DNA from: Prauserella shujinwangii
Lineage (GTDB): Bacteria > Actinomycetota > Actinomycetes > Mycobacteriales > Pseudonocardiaceae
Direction of reading: 5' to 3'
Assembly: GCF_003001955.1 (NCBI RefSeq)
Contig: NZ_PVNH01000014.1
Location: 124,001-188,000, forward strand
DNA: 64,000 bases
Shown here: one piece after another, positions 44,731 through 53,383 of the stretch
Layout of the letters: every line of letters begins with the position of its first letter
Position numbering within the stretch: the stretch's first letter is position 1
Program-made: the position numbers and the translations under genes
Notes under the pieces: model-generated
Told to the model about the DNA's origin: nothing
The model's database searches: none
The model's input: only the letters and a program-made list of their open reading frames with translations

Positions 44731-45725
44731 CGCTCGCCGACTGGCTGATCGGGCTCATGTGGGTGGCGCTCACCGCCTACGTCGTGCTCGGCGGGGCCGA
44801 CTTCGGCGCCGGCGTCTGGGATCTGGTGGCGGGCGGCGCCCGGCGCGGCGCGAGGCAACGGGAGCTGATCGAGGACTCGATCGGTCCGGTGTGGGAGGCC
44901 AACCACGTCTGGCTCATCTTCGTCATCGTGCTGTGCTGGACGGGTTTCCCCGCCGTGTTCGCCTCCGTGTCGTCCACGATGTACATCCCGCTGACCCTCG
45001 CGGCGCTGGGGATCATCGCGCGCGGCGCGTCGTTCGCCTTCCGCAAGGCGAGCACACAGCTGGGACACCGCAGGCTCTACGGCGCCGCGTTCGCGGGGTC
45101 CTCCGTGCTCACCCCGTTCTTCCTCGGCACGGTGGCGGGCGGCATCGCCTCCGGCCGGGTGCCGCGCGGGCTGGCCGAGGGCGATCTGGTGACCAGCTGG
45201 TGGAACCCGACGTCGGCGCTGGCCGGGGTGCTGGCGGTCGTCGTGTCCGCCTACCTCGCCGCGGTGTTCCTCTGCGCGGACGCCCGGCGCGCGGGCTCCG
45301 TGGAACTGACCGGCGCGTTCCGCAGGCGGGCACTCGGCAGCGGCTTCGCGGCGGGTGCCGTGGCGCTGGGCGGGATCGTCGTGCTGCGGTACGACGCGCC
45401 GTTCCTGTTCAGCGGCCTGACCACGGTGGCGCTGCCGGTGGTGGTGCTGTCCGCGGTGGCGGGGCTGGTGTCGCTGGCCCTGCTGGCCCGAGGGCACTTC
45501 GCGGTGGCCAGGGTGCCGGCCGCCGTGGCGGTGGGTGCGTTGCTGTGGGCGTGGGCGGTGGCGCAGTACCCGCTGCTGCTGCCGCCGGACACCGCGATCG
45601 ACGACGTCTCCGCCCGCCCCGAGGTGCTCGCCGTCACGCTCGGTGTCTCTGCCGTCGGCGCGGTGCTGCTCGTGCCCTCACTGGTGTGGCTGTTCGTGCT
45701 TTTCCAGCGCCCGGCTCGTGAGTGA
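44727..45725 (+). CDS. cydB: Cytochrome bd ubiquinol oxidase subunit II
   Basis: This 332-aa protein has eight to nine helices. N-terminal 'LIGLMWVALTAYVVLGGADFGAGVWDL' and 'IEDSIGPVWEANHVWLIFVIVLCWTGFPAVFA' are CydB landmarks. It forms the heterodimer with CydA. Its last residues Pro-Ala-Arg-Glu and stop are encoded by the left arm of palindrome E5, as in mceF. Confidence 0.93.
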   Translation: MTLADWLIGLMWVALTAYVVLGGADFGAGVWDLVAGGARRGARQRELIEDSIGPVWEANHVWLIFVIVLCWTGFPAVFASVSSTMYIPLTLAALGIIARGASFAFRKASTQLGHRRLYGAAFAGSSVLTPFFLGTVAGGIASGRVPRGLAEGDLVTSWWNPTSALAGVLAVVVSAYLAAVFLCADARRAGSVELTGAFRRRALGSGFAAGAVALGGIVVLRYDAPFLFSGLTTVALPVVVLSAVAGLVSLALLARGHFAVARVPAAVAVGALLWAWAVAQYPLLLPPDTAIDDVSARPEVLAVTLGVSAVGAVLLVPSLVWLFVLFQRPARE

Positions 45726-45761
45726 GAAACGCGGTGAGAACAACGTTTCTCACTCACGAGC
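45714..45761. terminator. Palindromic terminator between cydB and AI-2E gene (element E5)
   Basis: GCTCGTGAGTGAGAAACG (45714-45731) pairs with CGTTTCTCACTCACGAGC (45744-45761), loop 12 nt. Both convergent genes end in it with ...Ala-Arg-Glu-stop. Confidence 0.8.
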
Positions 45762-46811
45762 GTGTTTGGCCACGGCGACCACGATCGCCCGCAGCGCGGT
45801 GGTGGCGGGCACCGCGAGCAGCACGCCGACGATCCCGCCCTCGATGGCGCCGATGGTCAGCACCACCAGGACCACCGCGGGGTGCAGCTTGATGAAGTTG
45901 CCCTGCAGCAACGGCTGCAGCACCTGCCCCTCCAGCTGCTGGACGGCGAGCACGACACCGAGGATGATCAGCGCGGCGACCAGGCCGTTGCTGACCAGTG
46001 TCACCGCGACCACCAGGAACCCGGACACGAGCGCGCCCACGTACGGCACGAACGCGCCGAGGAACACCACGGCGGCCAGCGGGACCGTGAGCGGCACCCC
46101 GACGGCGGCGAGCCCGATGCCGATGCCGACCGCGTCGATGAGCGCGATGAGCGCGGTCACCCGCACGTACAGCACGACGCTGCGGTAGGCGCCGCGGCCC
46201 GCGTCGTCGATGATGTCCCGGGTGCGGGCGCGCCACGGCACGAGCAGGAACCGCCACATCCGTGGCCCGTCGTAGAGGAACATCACCAGCAGCACCAGCG
46301 CGAGCACCAGCCCGGTGACGAACTCGCCGACCGTGCTCACGGCGCCGAGCGCCTGGGAGGCGATCGGGCCCTGGTTGCCCTGCAGCCAGTTCTGCGCTCG
46401 CTGCAGCAGGTCGCCGCCCAGGTTCAGCGGGGTGTTGCGCAACCATTCCTGCACCTGCTCGACGCTCTGCGCCACGCTGCGGCGCAGCTCGTCGATACTG
46501 CCGAGGATCGCGAACACCACGAACGTGACCATCCCGCCCACGACCGCGATCCCGGCCAGGAGCGTCGCCACCACCGCGAGCCCCCGGGGCCAGCGGTGCC
46601 GGTGCAGCCAGCCGACCATCGGCTCCATCAGCGCGGTCAGCAGCAGCGCCACGGTGACCGGGATGAGGACCAGGCTCAGATACTTGATCAGGCTGTGCAG
46701 TGCCCACAGGGCGAGGAACAGCAGCAGGAACTGACCGGAGACGATCGCGGCCGTGCGCAGCGTCGACCTGGTGAGGCGCACCGGGTTGGACTCGGGATGT
46801 GGCTGGCGCAC
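45750..46811 (-). CDS. AI-2E family transporter (PerM-like)
   Basis: This 353-aa protein has about eight helices. 'LSLVLIPVTVALLLTALMEPMVGWLHRHRWPRGLAVV' near the N-terminus, a periplasm-exposed amphipathic segment ('ELRRSVAQSVEQVQEWL', about 110-165), and 'FVPYVGALVSGFLVVAVTLVSNG' with 'LEGQVLQPLLQGNFIKLHPAVVLVVLTIG' are family motifs. Substrate unknown; family members include Na+/H+ antiporters and autoinducer exporters. GTG start only 1 nt after the Rieske gene stop, hence probably one transcript with it. Confidence 0.88.
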   Translation of the reverse strand: MRQPHPESNPVRLTRSTLRTAAIVSGQFLLLFLALWALHSLIKYLSLVLIPVTVALLLTALMEPMVGWLHRHRWPRGLAVVATLLAGIAVVGGMVTFVVFAILGSIDELRRSVAQSVEQVQEWLRNTPLNLGGDLLQRAQNWLQGNQGPIASQALGAVSTVGEFVTGLVLALVLLVMFLYDGPRMWRFLLVPWRARTRDIIDDAGRGAYRSVVLYVRVTALIALIDAVGIGIGLAAVGVPLTVPLAAVVFLGAFVPYVGALVSGFLVVAVTLVSNGLVAALIILGVVLAVQQLEGQVLQPLLQGNFIKLHPAVVLVVLTIGAIEGGIVGVLLAVPATTALRAIVVAVAKHARE

Positions 46812-46812
46812 G

Positions 46813-47955
46813 TCAGGACTCCGCGGCGGGGAGCTCCCAGAAGCTGGGGCCCACCGGTCCGGTGAAGTCGCCCAGCGCGTAGAAGAAGCCCTCGTCGTCG
46901 ACGTCGATCGGCAGCTGGGGCAGTGGCCGGGCAGCGGGGCCGAAGATCGGTTTCGCGTGCCGGTTGAGGTCGAACTGCGACTGGTGGCAGGGGCAGTACG
47001 CGCGGTTGGTCTGATCCTCGAACAGGTTGACCGCGCAGCCGACGTGCGTGCACACGCGGGAGAAGGCGTAGTAGTCGCCCCAGTTCATGCCCGCTCGGTC
47101 CGGGCGGTACTCGATGTCGTCCTCCGGCCGGAAGCGGTACAGCGTGGCGGGGTTGTCGGCCTGGTTCAGCGCCGCCCGCAGCTTCCTCGGGTTGCCCCGG
47201 TCGGACTCCCGGAACGGGAACACCGCGAGCAGCCCGCCGGGCGCGATGTCGGCGGGCCGCACCAGCACGACCTCCTCCGGGTCGGTGGTCTCGACCCGCA
47301 GGTAGACCTTCTCGCCGTCGTGCGGGTACCACCCGGTGTGCCACAGGGTCTCCAGCCGGTCGGCGCGAGGGCCCTGCGCGTCCCACGGGTTCTCGATGAA
47401 CCCCGCCACGCCGATCACGCCGACGCTCGTGCCGAGCACACCGGCGCCGAGACCCATCGCCTTGCCGACCGCCGAGCGCCTGCCGACCTGCCTGCTGGAC
47501 CCGATCCCGACCTGCTGCGCGGTGTCCAGGACCATCGCCGTCATGGTGGCCCGGTCCTCCTCGCTGGACGGGCCGGGCAGCTTCCGTTCCTGGACGGCGG
47601 TTTCCTTCGGCAGGAGCAGCTTGACATGCAGGATGAGCGCCGCGGCCACACAGGCGACGGCGAGGCCCAGGAAGAGGCCGAGCAGCGGGGTGTAGAGCGA
47701 GTAGTGGAAGTGGCCCTCCTCGCCGGGGAAGACGTAGCGCCACGGCCAGAACACGAAGATGCCGACGGCGACGAGCGAGAACACCGCGCAGAGCAGCCAC
47801 AGGGTCACCACGAGCCGGCGCGACCGGTTCTCCTGCCTGCTCCCGGGGGTGAACCGAGGTTCGTACTCCTCGATCTCGACCCCGTCCTGCTCGGCGCCCT
47901 GACGCAGCAGCTCCGCGCGCCGGTCGCGGTCGGTGGCGTGGTTGGCATCGCCCAT
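46813..47955 (-). CDS. Rieske iron-sulfur subunit of cytochrome bc complex (QcrA-like), orphan copy
   Basis: 380 aa from ATG 47955 (GGGAGGG upstream; a longer frame extends to 48033). Three predicted helices (about 48-70, 80-110, 150-175) are as in actinobacterial QcrA. The C-terminal Rieske fold binds the 2Fe-2S cluster through 'CTHVGC' and 'CPCHQSQFD' (Cys-His pairs). It passes electrons from menaquinol to cytochrome c in a bcc-aa3 supercomplex. No qcrB, qcrC or ctaE genes adjoin, so this looks like a second copy. It sits next to cydAB instead and is followed by the AI-2E gene. Confidence 0.88.
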   Translation of the reverse strand: MGDANHATDRDRRAELLRQGAEQDGVEIEEYEPRFTPGSRQENRSRRLVVTLWLLCAVFSLVAVGIFVFWPWRYVFPGEEGHFHYSLYTPLLGLFLGLAVACVAAALILHVKLLLPKETAVQERKLPGPSSEEDRATMTAMVLDTAQQVGIGSSRQVGRRSAVGKAMGLGAGVLGTSVGVIGVAGFIENPWDAQGPRADRLETLWHTGWYPHDGEKVYLRVETTDPEEVVLVRPADIAPGGLLAVFPFRESDRGNPRKLRAALNQADNPATLYRFRPEDDIEYRPDRAGMNWGDYYAFSRVCTHVGCAVNLFEDQTNRAYCPCHQSQFDLNRHAKPIFGPAARPLPQLPIDVDDEGFFYALGDFTGPVGPSFWELPAAES

Positions 47956-48003
47956 CGGCCCTCCCTGCGTCCGTGCCTCACCCGTGCCGATCTCGCGCGC
48001 GAC

Positions 48004-48029
48004 GGATGACCTCGCCGGTGCCGGGGTAG
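48004..48029 (+). promoter_or_regulatory. SigF/SigB-type promoter for lipoprotein operon at 48039
   Basis: GGATG (48004-48008), 15 nt, GGGTAG (48024-48029), then exactly 9 nt to the ATG at 48039, which lacks an SD. A leaderless transcript is predicted. Confidence 0.65.
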
Positions 48030-48038
48030 CCACTCGCC

Positions 48039-48680
48039 ATGATTCGAAACCACGGCCGCCGAACGATGCTCGCCACCGGGCTCGCCGCGGTGCTGATCGG
48101 CTCGCTGGCGTGCGGAAACCCGCAGAAGCGGCTGGAGTCCGGGCCGGTCGGCGCCAACGCGAGTGCCCACACGATGGAGGTGCTGAACGCCTACGTCGAG
48201 CCGCCCAAGGGCAGCGCCTACCACCCCGGCGAGGACGCCATCGTCTTCTTCACCCTCTACAACAACGCCGACGTGCCGGACGAGCTGCGCAGCGTGGAGA
48301 CAAGCAAGGCGACCGAGGTGCGGATCAAGTGGGACGCCGACTGCGACGGCAGCGCCGAGCCCGCCGCCTTCCTTCCGGTGCACCCGAACGGCACGGTGCC
48401 CGAACCACCCGAGGGCGGGCCGGGCACCGCCTACCACCTCGAGCTGTTCGGGCTCGAGGAGGAAGTCCGGGAGGGCACGACCATCCCGCTGGTGTTCACG
48501 TTCGAGAAGGCGGGTGAGCTGACCGTCGACGCTGTCGTGCCGCCCGAGGAGAGCTTCGAGGCCCCGCCGAAGGGCTGCGAGCCGGGCGTGGTGACCGAGA
48601 CACCGACGGAGACCACGGAAACAGCGACGACGGAGCCGACCGAGGTGCCGGACAGCCCGGAGCCGGAGGGCACGCCGTGA
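48039..48680 (+). CDS. Putative lipoprotein (LpqE / PCuAC-like fold)
   Basis: This 213-aa protein has a signal with lipobox 'GSLAC' (Cys about 25). The mature domain (about 40-175: 'MEVLNAYVEPPKGSAYHPGEDAIVFFTLYNNADVPDELRSVETSKATEVRI', '...IPLVFTFEKAGELTVDAVV') resembles the DUF461/LpqE beta-sandwich, but the Met/His copper motif of PCuAC is not evident. A Thr/Glu/Pro tail follows. It ends in an overlap with the GTG of the next gene. Function unknown; surface-located. Confidence 0.75.
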   Translation: MIRNHGRRTMLATGLAAVLIGSLACGNPQKRLESGPVGANASAHTMEVLNAYVEPPKGSAYHPGEDAIVFFTLYNNADVPDELRSVETSKATEVRIKWDADCDGSAEPAAFLPVHPNGTVPEPPEGGPGTAYHLELFGLEEEVREGTTIPLVFTFEKAGELTVDAVVPPEESFEAPPKGCEPGVVTETPTETTETATTEPTEVPDSPEPEGTP

Positions 48681-48916
48681 GCGCGCGCTGTGCCGTGTTC
48701 GGGCACCGCTACCGGTTCCGGGCCGAGGGACCGACGATGACCTGGACGTGCGAGCGGGGCTGTGCGGTGGGCGGCAGCAAGACCTACCCGTCCGCGGCCG
48801 AGGCGAGCCGGTACGCCACCGCCTTCGACCGCGAGGACGGGGGCGCGCTCGGCCGCCGCGCCCCGCTGGGCCTGTTCCCGCTGCGGCTGGCGAGGCTGCT
48901 CCGCGGCCGGCGGTAG
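48677..48916 (+). CDS. Small Cys-containing protein
   Basis: 79 aa from a GTG overlapping the upstream stop. It has 'CAVFGHRYRFRAEGPTMTWTCERGCAVGGSKTY' with three Cys and a His that could bind a metal, then a helical 'AAEASRYATAFDRED' and a basic C-terminus ('LFPLRLARLLRGRR'). I do not recognise the family. Tight coupling to the lipoprotein supports that it is real. Its stop TAG overlaps the -35 box of the next promoter. Confidence 0.68.
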   Translation: MSARCAVFGHRYRFRAEGPTMTWTCERGCAVGGSKTYPSAAEASRYATAFDREDGGALGRRAPLGLFPLRLARLLRGRR

Positions 48917-48940
48917 TTTGCGCGGCCCCGGCAGGGGTAG
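48915..48940 (+). promoter_or_regulatory. SigF/SigB-type promoter for the DUF1360 operon
   Basis: AGTTT (48915-48919), 15 nt, GGGTAG (48935-48940), then exactly 9 nt to the ATG at 48950. Leaderless start predicted; it would drive four coupled genes to 50869. Confidence 0.66.
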
Positions 48941-48949
48941 CCGGACAGC

Positions 48950-49486
48950 ATGGGCGGGCTGCAGAAGACCTTCCGGCGCATCCGCGAGCGGTACTCCGGA
49001 GGCGCCAACCGGCCGCTGCGCGGGTACACCGTCGTGCTCGGCACGTACGCCGCCGTGGCGGGAGCGCTCACCGCGGGCGGGCGCGCGCTCGGCGTGCGGC
49101 TGCCGGAGCGGTTCAGCGCGGGCGACACGGTCCTGCTGTCGGTGGCGACGCACAAGGCCAGCAGGCTGTTGACGAAGGACGCGGTGACCAGCCCGCTGCG
49201 GGCGCCCTTCGCGCGGTACGAGGAGCCCGCCGGGATGGCGGAGCTGAACGAGTCGGTGCGCGGGCGCGGCGCGCAGCACGCGGTCGGGGAGATGCTGACC
49301 TGCCCGTTCTGCCTCGGCGTGTGGACCGCGACCGCGCTGACCGCGGGGTTCGTGGCCGCGCCGAGGGCGACCCGGGTGGTGGCCACCATGCTCACCGCGG
49401 TGGCCGCCTCGGACCTGATGCAGATCGGCTACGACGGGAGCAAGCAGCTGCTCCAGCGCACCGCGCGCGAGGCTCGAGACCAGTGA
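48950..49486 (+). CDS. DUF1360 membrane protein
   Basis: This 178-aa protein contains the DUF1360 signature 'LSVATHKASRLLTKDAVTSPLRAPFARYEE' and 'GEMLTCPFCLGVWTATALTAGF' (Cys-Pro-Phe-Cys), with three predicted helices. Some members are linked to spore-coat or stress functions; the role is unknown. First gene of a likely four-gene operon (gap 17 nt, then two overlaps). Confidence 0.82.
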   Translation: MGGLQKTFRRIRERYSGGANRPLRGYTVVLGTYAAVAGALTAGGRALGVRLPERFSAGDTVLLSVATHKASRLLTKDAVTSPLRAPFARYEEPAGMAELNESVRGRGAQHAVGEMLTCPFCLGVWTATALTAGFVAAPRATRVVATMLTAVAASDLMQIGYDGSKQLLQRTAREARDQ

Positions 49487-49503
49487 GGCAGGGAACCGGC
49501 GCC

Positions 49504-49794
49504 ATGATGAGTCACCACGAACGGCAGGAACTCGAACGCATCGAACAGTGGTTCCACAGCGACGATCCGCAGCTGGCGAGATCGCTCGGCGACGGGCGGC
49601 CACCCCGGGGCCGCGGCCACGGCGGGTTGCTGCACTACGGGCTGGACGCGCTGGCCGCGTTCCTCATCGTGATGGGCGCGATCACCCTCAACTTCGGGCT
49701 GATCTTCGTCGGTGCGCTGGTCCTGGCGACGGCGGCGTGCCTGCACGTGTCCAGCCGGTCGAACGCGCGGCGGTCCCATCCGGAGTTCGAATGA
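49504..49794 (+). CDS. DUF3040 membrane protein
   Basis: This 96-aa protein has an amphipathic N-terminus 'HHERQELERIEQWFHSDDPQLARSLG' typical of DUF3040 and two helices (about 48-85). ATG pair at 49504/49507. Function unknown. The stop overlaps the next start (ATGA). Confidence 0.8.
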   Translation: MMSHHERQELERIEQWFHSDDPQLARSLGDGRPPRGRGHGGLLHYGLDALAAFLIVMGAITLNFGLIFVGALVLATAACLHVSSRSNARRSHPEFE

Positions 49795-50234
49795 CGCGGA
49801 GCACGCGGCTCGGCGGCGAACGGCCCCGCACGCACGCGGTCGTGCTGGACACCGGTGACTCGGTGCTCGACGAGCTCACCGCGTTCGCGGCGGAACAGGA
49901 CCTGGGCACCGCGGCGTTCACCGCGATCGGCGCGTTCCAGGCGGTGACGCTCGGTTTCTACGACCTGGACGAGCGCCGCTACCTGGAGATCCCGGTCGAC
50001 GAGCAGGTCGAGGTGCTGACCATGGCCGGGGACATCGTCGGCGGCGGTGACGGGCACCAGATCCACGCCCACGTGGTGGTCGGCCGCCGCGACGGCACGA
50101 CGCGGGGCGGGCACCTGCTGAGCGCGACGGTGCGGCCCACGCTCGAGGTGATGGTGACGGAGTCGCCCGCCGAGCTGACCCGTCGCTACGACGAGCGCTC
50201 GGGGCTGGCGTTGATCGAGCTCCCCGGCTCGTGA
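49791..50234 (+). CDS. PPC/DUF296 domain protein
   Basis: This 147-aa protein is a single PCC (DUF296) domain: 'LDELTAFAAEQDLGTAAFTAIGAFQAVTLGFYD' and 'IHAHVVVGRRDGTTRGGHLLSATVRPTLEVMV', including the His-rich strand and the Gly-His of the trimeric fold. Found alone in bacteria and in AT-hook proteins of plants; bacterial function unclear. Overlaps both neighbours by 4 nt. Confidence 0.85.
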   Translation: MTRSTRLGGERPRTHAVVLDTGDSVLDELTAFAAEQDLGTAAFTAIGAFQAVTLGFYDLDERRYLEIPVDEQVEVLTMAGDIVGGGDGHQIHAHVVVGRRDGTTRGGHLLSATVRPTLEVMVTESPAELTRRYDERSGLALIELPGS

Positions 50235-50869
50235 CCCGGGCGCCCGCCGGGGCGCTGCGCGAGACCCGGTCCCGTGAGCCGCTGGTGCTGCTCGGGACCG
50301 TGCTGACGGCGACGGCCGTCTCCGGCGTCCGCCCCCGGGACCACGCGGTGTGGCTGCTGGAGGCCGCGCCCGTGCTGTTCGCGGTCCCGCTGCTCGTCCT
50401 CACCTACCGCCGGTTCCCGCTCACCCCGGTCGCGTACCGGGTCCTGACGCTGGGCGCGCTGATGATCCTGCTCGGCGCGCACTACACCTACGCGCACGTG
50501 CCGCTCGGGGAGTGGGCGCAGACCTGGTTCGGCTGGTCGCGCAACCACTACGACCGGGCGGGGCATCTCGTGCAGGGACTCGTGGCCGCGGTGGTCATCC
50601 GGGAGCTGCTGATCCGGCACACGCCGTTGCGGGCGGGCCGGTGGCTGCTCGTCGTCACCGTGCTCGGCGCGCTCGGGGTGAGCGCCGGGTTCGAGATCGT
50701 GGAGACCGCCGCGGCGTCCGTCACCGGCGAGGCGGGCGAGAGCTACCTGGCCACCCAGGGCGATCCGCTGGACAGCCAGTGGGACATGACGATGGCGCTC
50801 GCCGGCCTCACCACCACGCTGCTGTTCCTGCGTCCGCGGCATGACCGCGAGCTGCTGCCGCTCTCCTGA
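50231..50869 (+). CDS. DUF2238 (YjdF) membrane protein
   Basis: 212 aa from GTG overlapping the previous stop. Six helices; signature 'GAHYTYAHVPLGEW', 'WSRNHYDRAGHLVQGLVAAVVIRELLI', 'GFEIVETAAASVTGEAGESYLATQGDPLDSQWDMTMAL'. Second member of this family in the window (see 38729). Function unknown. Last gene of the unit. Confidence 0.85.
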   Translation: MTRAPAGALRETRSREPLVLLGTVLTATAVSGVRPRDHAVWLLEAAPVLFAVPLLVLTYRRFPLTPVAYRVLTLGALMILLGAHYTYAHVPLGEWAQTWFGWSRNHYDRAGHLVQGLVAAVVIRELLIRHTPLRAGRWLLVVTVLGALGVSAGFEIVETAAASVTGEAGESYLATQGDPLDSQWDMTMALAGLTTTLLFLRPRHDRELLPLS

Positions 50870-50898
50870 GTCCGGAATGGACAGCGGCGGGCTCGGCC

Positions 50899-50927
50899 GG
50901 GGCGGGAGCGGCCTTCACTCCCGCCCC
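50899..50927. terminator. Hairpin between convergent genes
   Basis: GGGGCGGGAG (50899-50908) pairs with CTCCCGCCCC (50918-50927), loop CGGCCTTCA. The stop codon of the GH15 gene (50915-50917) is in the loop. Confidence 0.7.
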
Positions 50928-52723
50928 GCCTGAGCGCGTTGCTCGGCGGGGCCGTGCGGCTGTGCCAGGGTGAGCGCGGTGTCCACCAGCGGGATGTGGG
51001 ACAGCGCCTGCGGGAAGTTGCCGATCAGCCTGCCCTCGTCGGGCGCGTACTGCTCGGCCAGCAGGCCCACGTCGTTGCGCAGCGACAGCAGCCGCTCGAA
51101 CAGCTCCCGGCCGCGTTCGGTCTCCCCGCGCAGCAGGTAGTTGTCGGCGAGCCAGAAGCTGCACGGCAGGAACACCCCTTCGCCGGGCGGCAGGCCGTCG
51201 ATCCGCTCGCTCTCGGCGTCCATGGTGTACCGCCGCACCAGCCCGTCCTGGCAGAGCTCCTTCTCGATCGCCAGCACCGTGCCCCGCACGCGCTCGTCAC
51301 CGGCGGGCAGGAACCCGACGTTGGGCATCATCAGCAGCGCCGCGTCCAGCGAGCGCGAGCCGTAGTACTGCGTGAACGTGCCGCGGTCGGGATCGTAGCC
51401 GCGCTCGCACACCTCGTCGAAGATCTCGCGCCGCAGCCGTTTCCACCGGTCCACGGGCCCGTCCAGCCCGAAGTCCTCGACGGCCTTGACGGCGCGGTCG
51501 ACCGCGGCCCACGCCATCACTTTCGAGTGCGTGAAGTGCCGCCGGGGACCGCGCATCTCCCAGATGCCGTTGTCCGGCTTGCTCCACCCGGACTCCAGGA
51601 AGTCCATGAGCGTCCGCTGCACCCGCCACGCGTCGGGGTCGGGCGGGATGCCGTGCGCGCGCGCCTGGTGCAGCGCGTCCATCAGCTCGCCGTACACGTC
51701 GAGCTGGAACTGGGCGGCGGCCTCGTTGCCGACCCGCACCGGGGCGGATCCCGCGTAGCCCGGCAGCCAGTCCAGCTCCAGCTCCGGCAGCCTGCGCTCG
51801 CCGTCGACGCCGTACATGATCTGCATCTGCGCGGGACTGCCCGCCACCGCGCGCAGCAGCCACTCGCGCCACGCCCGCGCCTCCTCGGTGTAGCCCGCGG
51901 CGAGCAACGCCATCAGCGTCATCGTCGCGTCGCGGATCCAGCAGAAGCGGTAGTCCCAGTTGCGCACGCCGCCGAGGTGCTCGGGCAGTGAGGTGGTGGG
52001 GGCCGCGATGATCCCGCCGCTCGGTGCGTACGTCAGTGCCTTCAACGTGATGAGCGAGCGCACCACGGCGTCCCGGTAGCGGCCGGTGAAACCGCAGCGG
52101 CCCGCCCACCGCCGCCACCAGCGCGTGGTGTGCTCGATGCGCTCGTCGACGTCGAGCCGTTCCGGCGACCGCTGCCCCGGCGCGATCCACGCCAGCCGGA
52201 AGTCGACGCGCTGCCCCTCGGCGACGCTGAACTCGGCGGCCGCGCCCCCGTGCGTGGTCTCCAGCGTGATGTCGGAGTCGAGCATGAGGTGGTCGGGACC
52301 GGCCAGGGCGTGCGTGCGACGGCCCTCCGCCCGGATCCAGGGCACGATGCTGCCGTAGTCGAACCGCGGCGCGAACTCGGTGCGCATCGGCACGCGGCCG
52401 CGCACGCCCTCCACGCGGCGCACCAGGTCGGCGTAGTCGCCCCGGATCGGCATGCAGTCGGTGATGCGCACCTCGCCCTCGGCGCAGGCCAGCCGCGTCT
52501 CCAGCACGAGGGTGTCCTCGCGGTAGGCGCGGCCCACGGCGCGGAACCGGCCGCGCGGCGCCAGGGTCCAGCGGCCGTGCCGGTGGTCGCCGAGCAGGGC
52601 CGCGAAGCACGCTCCGGAGTCGAAGCGGGGCAGGCACAGCCAGTCGATGGACCCGTCGGTGGCGACGAGCGCGGCCGTGCGCGTGTCGCCCAGCAGTGCG
52701 TAGTGCTCCAGGGGGCGGGACAT
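50915..52723 (-). CDS. Glycoside hydrolase family 15 (glucoamylase/trehalase-like)
   Basis: This 602-aa cytoplasmic protein (no signal peptide) has an N-terminal beta-sandwich ('GDTRTAALVATDGSIDWLCLPRFDSGACFAALLG') and an (alpha/alpha)6 barrel. Motifs: 'GGVRNWDYRFCWIRDATMTLMALLAAGY' (about 253-280), 'WSKPDNGIWEMRGPRRHFTHSK' with general-acid Glu, and 'LPPGEGVFLPCSFWLADNYLLRG' with the second Glu. Bacterial enzymes of this type split trehalose, isomaltose or other alpha-glucosides. SD AAGGAGGAGG precedes the ATG. No trehalose genes are nearby. Confidence 0.9.
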   Translation of the reverse strand: MSRPLEHYALLGDTRTAALVATDGSIDWLCLPRFDSGACFAALLGDHRHGRWTLAPRGRFRAVGRAYREDTLVLETRLACAEGEVRITDCMPIRGDYADLVRRVEGVRGRVPMRTEFAPRFDYGSIVPWIRAEGRRTHALAGPDHLMLDSDITLETTHGGAAAEFSVAEGQRVDFRLAWIAPGQRSPERLDVDERIEHTTRWWRRWAGRCGFTGRYRDAVVRSLITLKALTYAPSGGIIAAPTTSLPEHLGGVRNWDYRFCWIRDATMTLMALLAAGYTEEARAWREWLLRAVAGSPAQMQIMYGVDGERRLPELELDWLPGYAGSAPVRVGNEAAAQFQLDVYGELMDALHQARAHGIPPDPDAWRVQRTLMDFLESGWSKPDNGIWEMRGPRRHFTHSKVMAWAAVDRAVKAVEDFGLDGPVDRWKRLRREIFDEVCERGYDPDRGTFTQYYGSRSLDAALLMMPNVGFLPAGDERVRGTVLAIEKELCQDGLVRRYTMDAESERIDGLPPGEGVFLPCSFWLADNYLLRGETERGRELFERLLSLRNDVGLLAEQYAPDEGRLIGNFPQALSHIPLVDTALTLAQPHGPAEQRAQAGRE

Positions 52724-52753
52724 CCTCCTCCTTGGTCTGTTCCGGGCCGGTCA

Positions 52754-52780
52754 GGAATCGTAGCCGGGAGATCGGGGTAC
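52754..52780 (+). promoter_or_regulatory. SigF/SigB-type promoter for DUF4232 lipoprotein/SDR pair
   Basis: GGAAT (52754-52758), 16 nt, GGGTAC (52775-52780), then exactly 9 nt to the ATG at 52790, with no SD. Leaderless start predicted. Confidence 0.66.
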
Positions 52781-52789
52781 CCGCCTGGC

Positions 52790-53356
52790 ATGAAACCGAG
52801 CGTCCCGCGCGGAGCGGCCGCGTTGCTGGCGGGTACGGCGGCACTGGCGCTCACCGGGTGCGGCACCGTCTCGCCGAGGACGGCGGACCCCGCCGGTGAA
52901 CCGTTGCCGCCGTTCGACGACCAGCTGCCGGAGTGCAACGCCGCGATCCTCGACGGACGGGTGACCGGGGTCACCGGCGTCGACGGCGCGGCGGCCGAGC
53001 GCAGGGCGACGCTGCGCGTGGTCAACACCGGTGTCGCGGCGTGCCACCTGGAGGGCTACGGCGACCTGCAGCTCGTCGGACCGGATGGCGGGCTGCTGCC
53101 GACCGTGCTGCACCGGGTGGGGAACGAGCCCCGGCCCACCGTGCTCGACCCCGGCGACCGCGCCGCGCAGGAGCTGCGCTGGAGCACCGCCGCCGCGCCG
53201 GGCGAACCCGGGGCCGAGGCCTGCCAGCCCGCGCCCGAGGCGTTGCTGGTGACCCCGCCGGACGGCACGGCCACCTTCCGCGTCGACTGGCCCGCCGGTG
53301 CGGTCTGCCAGTACGGGCGCTTCGCGGTCACCGAGTACCACGAGGTTCCGGGATAG
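52790..53356 (+). CDS. DUF4232 lipoprotein
   Basis: This 188-aa protein has a lipobox 'LALTGC' (Cys about 24). The mature domain carries the DUF4232 pattern: 'LRVVNTGVAACHLEGYGDLQLVGPDGG', 'VLDPGDRAAQELRWST', '...ATFRVDWPAGAVCQYGRFAVTEYHEV', with Cys residues placed for disulfides. Surface protein of unknown role. The SDR gene follows after 27 nt with GAGAGGAG. Confidence 0.83.
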   Translation: MKPSVPRGAAALLAGTAALALTGCGTVSPRTADPAGEPLPPFDDQLPECNAAILDGRVTGVTGVDGAAAERRATLRVVNTGVAACHLEGYGDLQLVGPDGGLLPTVLHRVGNEPRPTVLDPGDRAAQELRWSTAAAPGEPGAEACQPAPEALLVTPPDGTATFRVDWPAGAVCQYGRFAVTEYHEVPG

Positions 53357-53383
53357 GACCCGCCGAGAGGAGCCGGACACATC

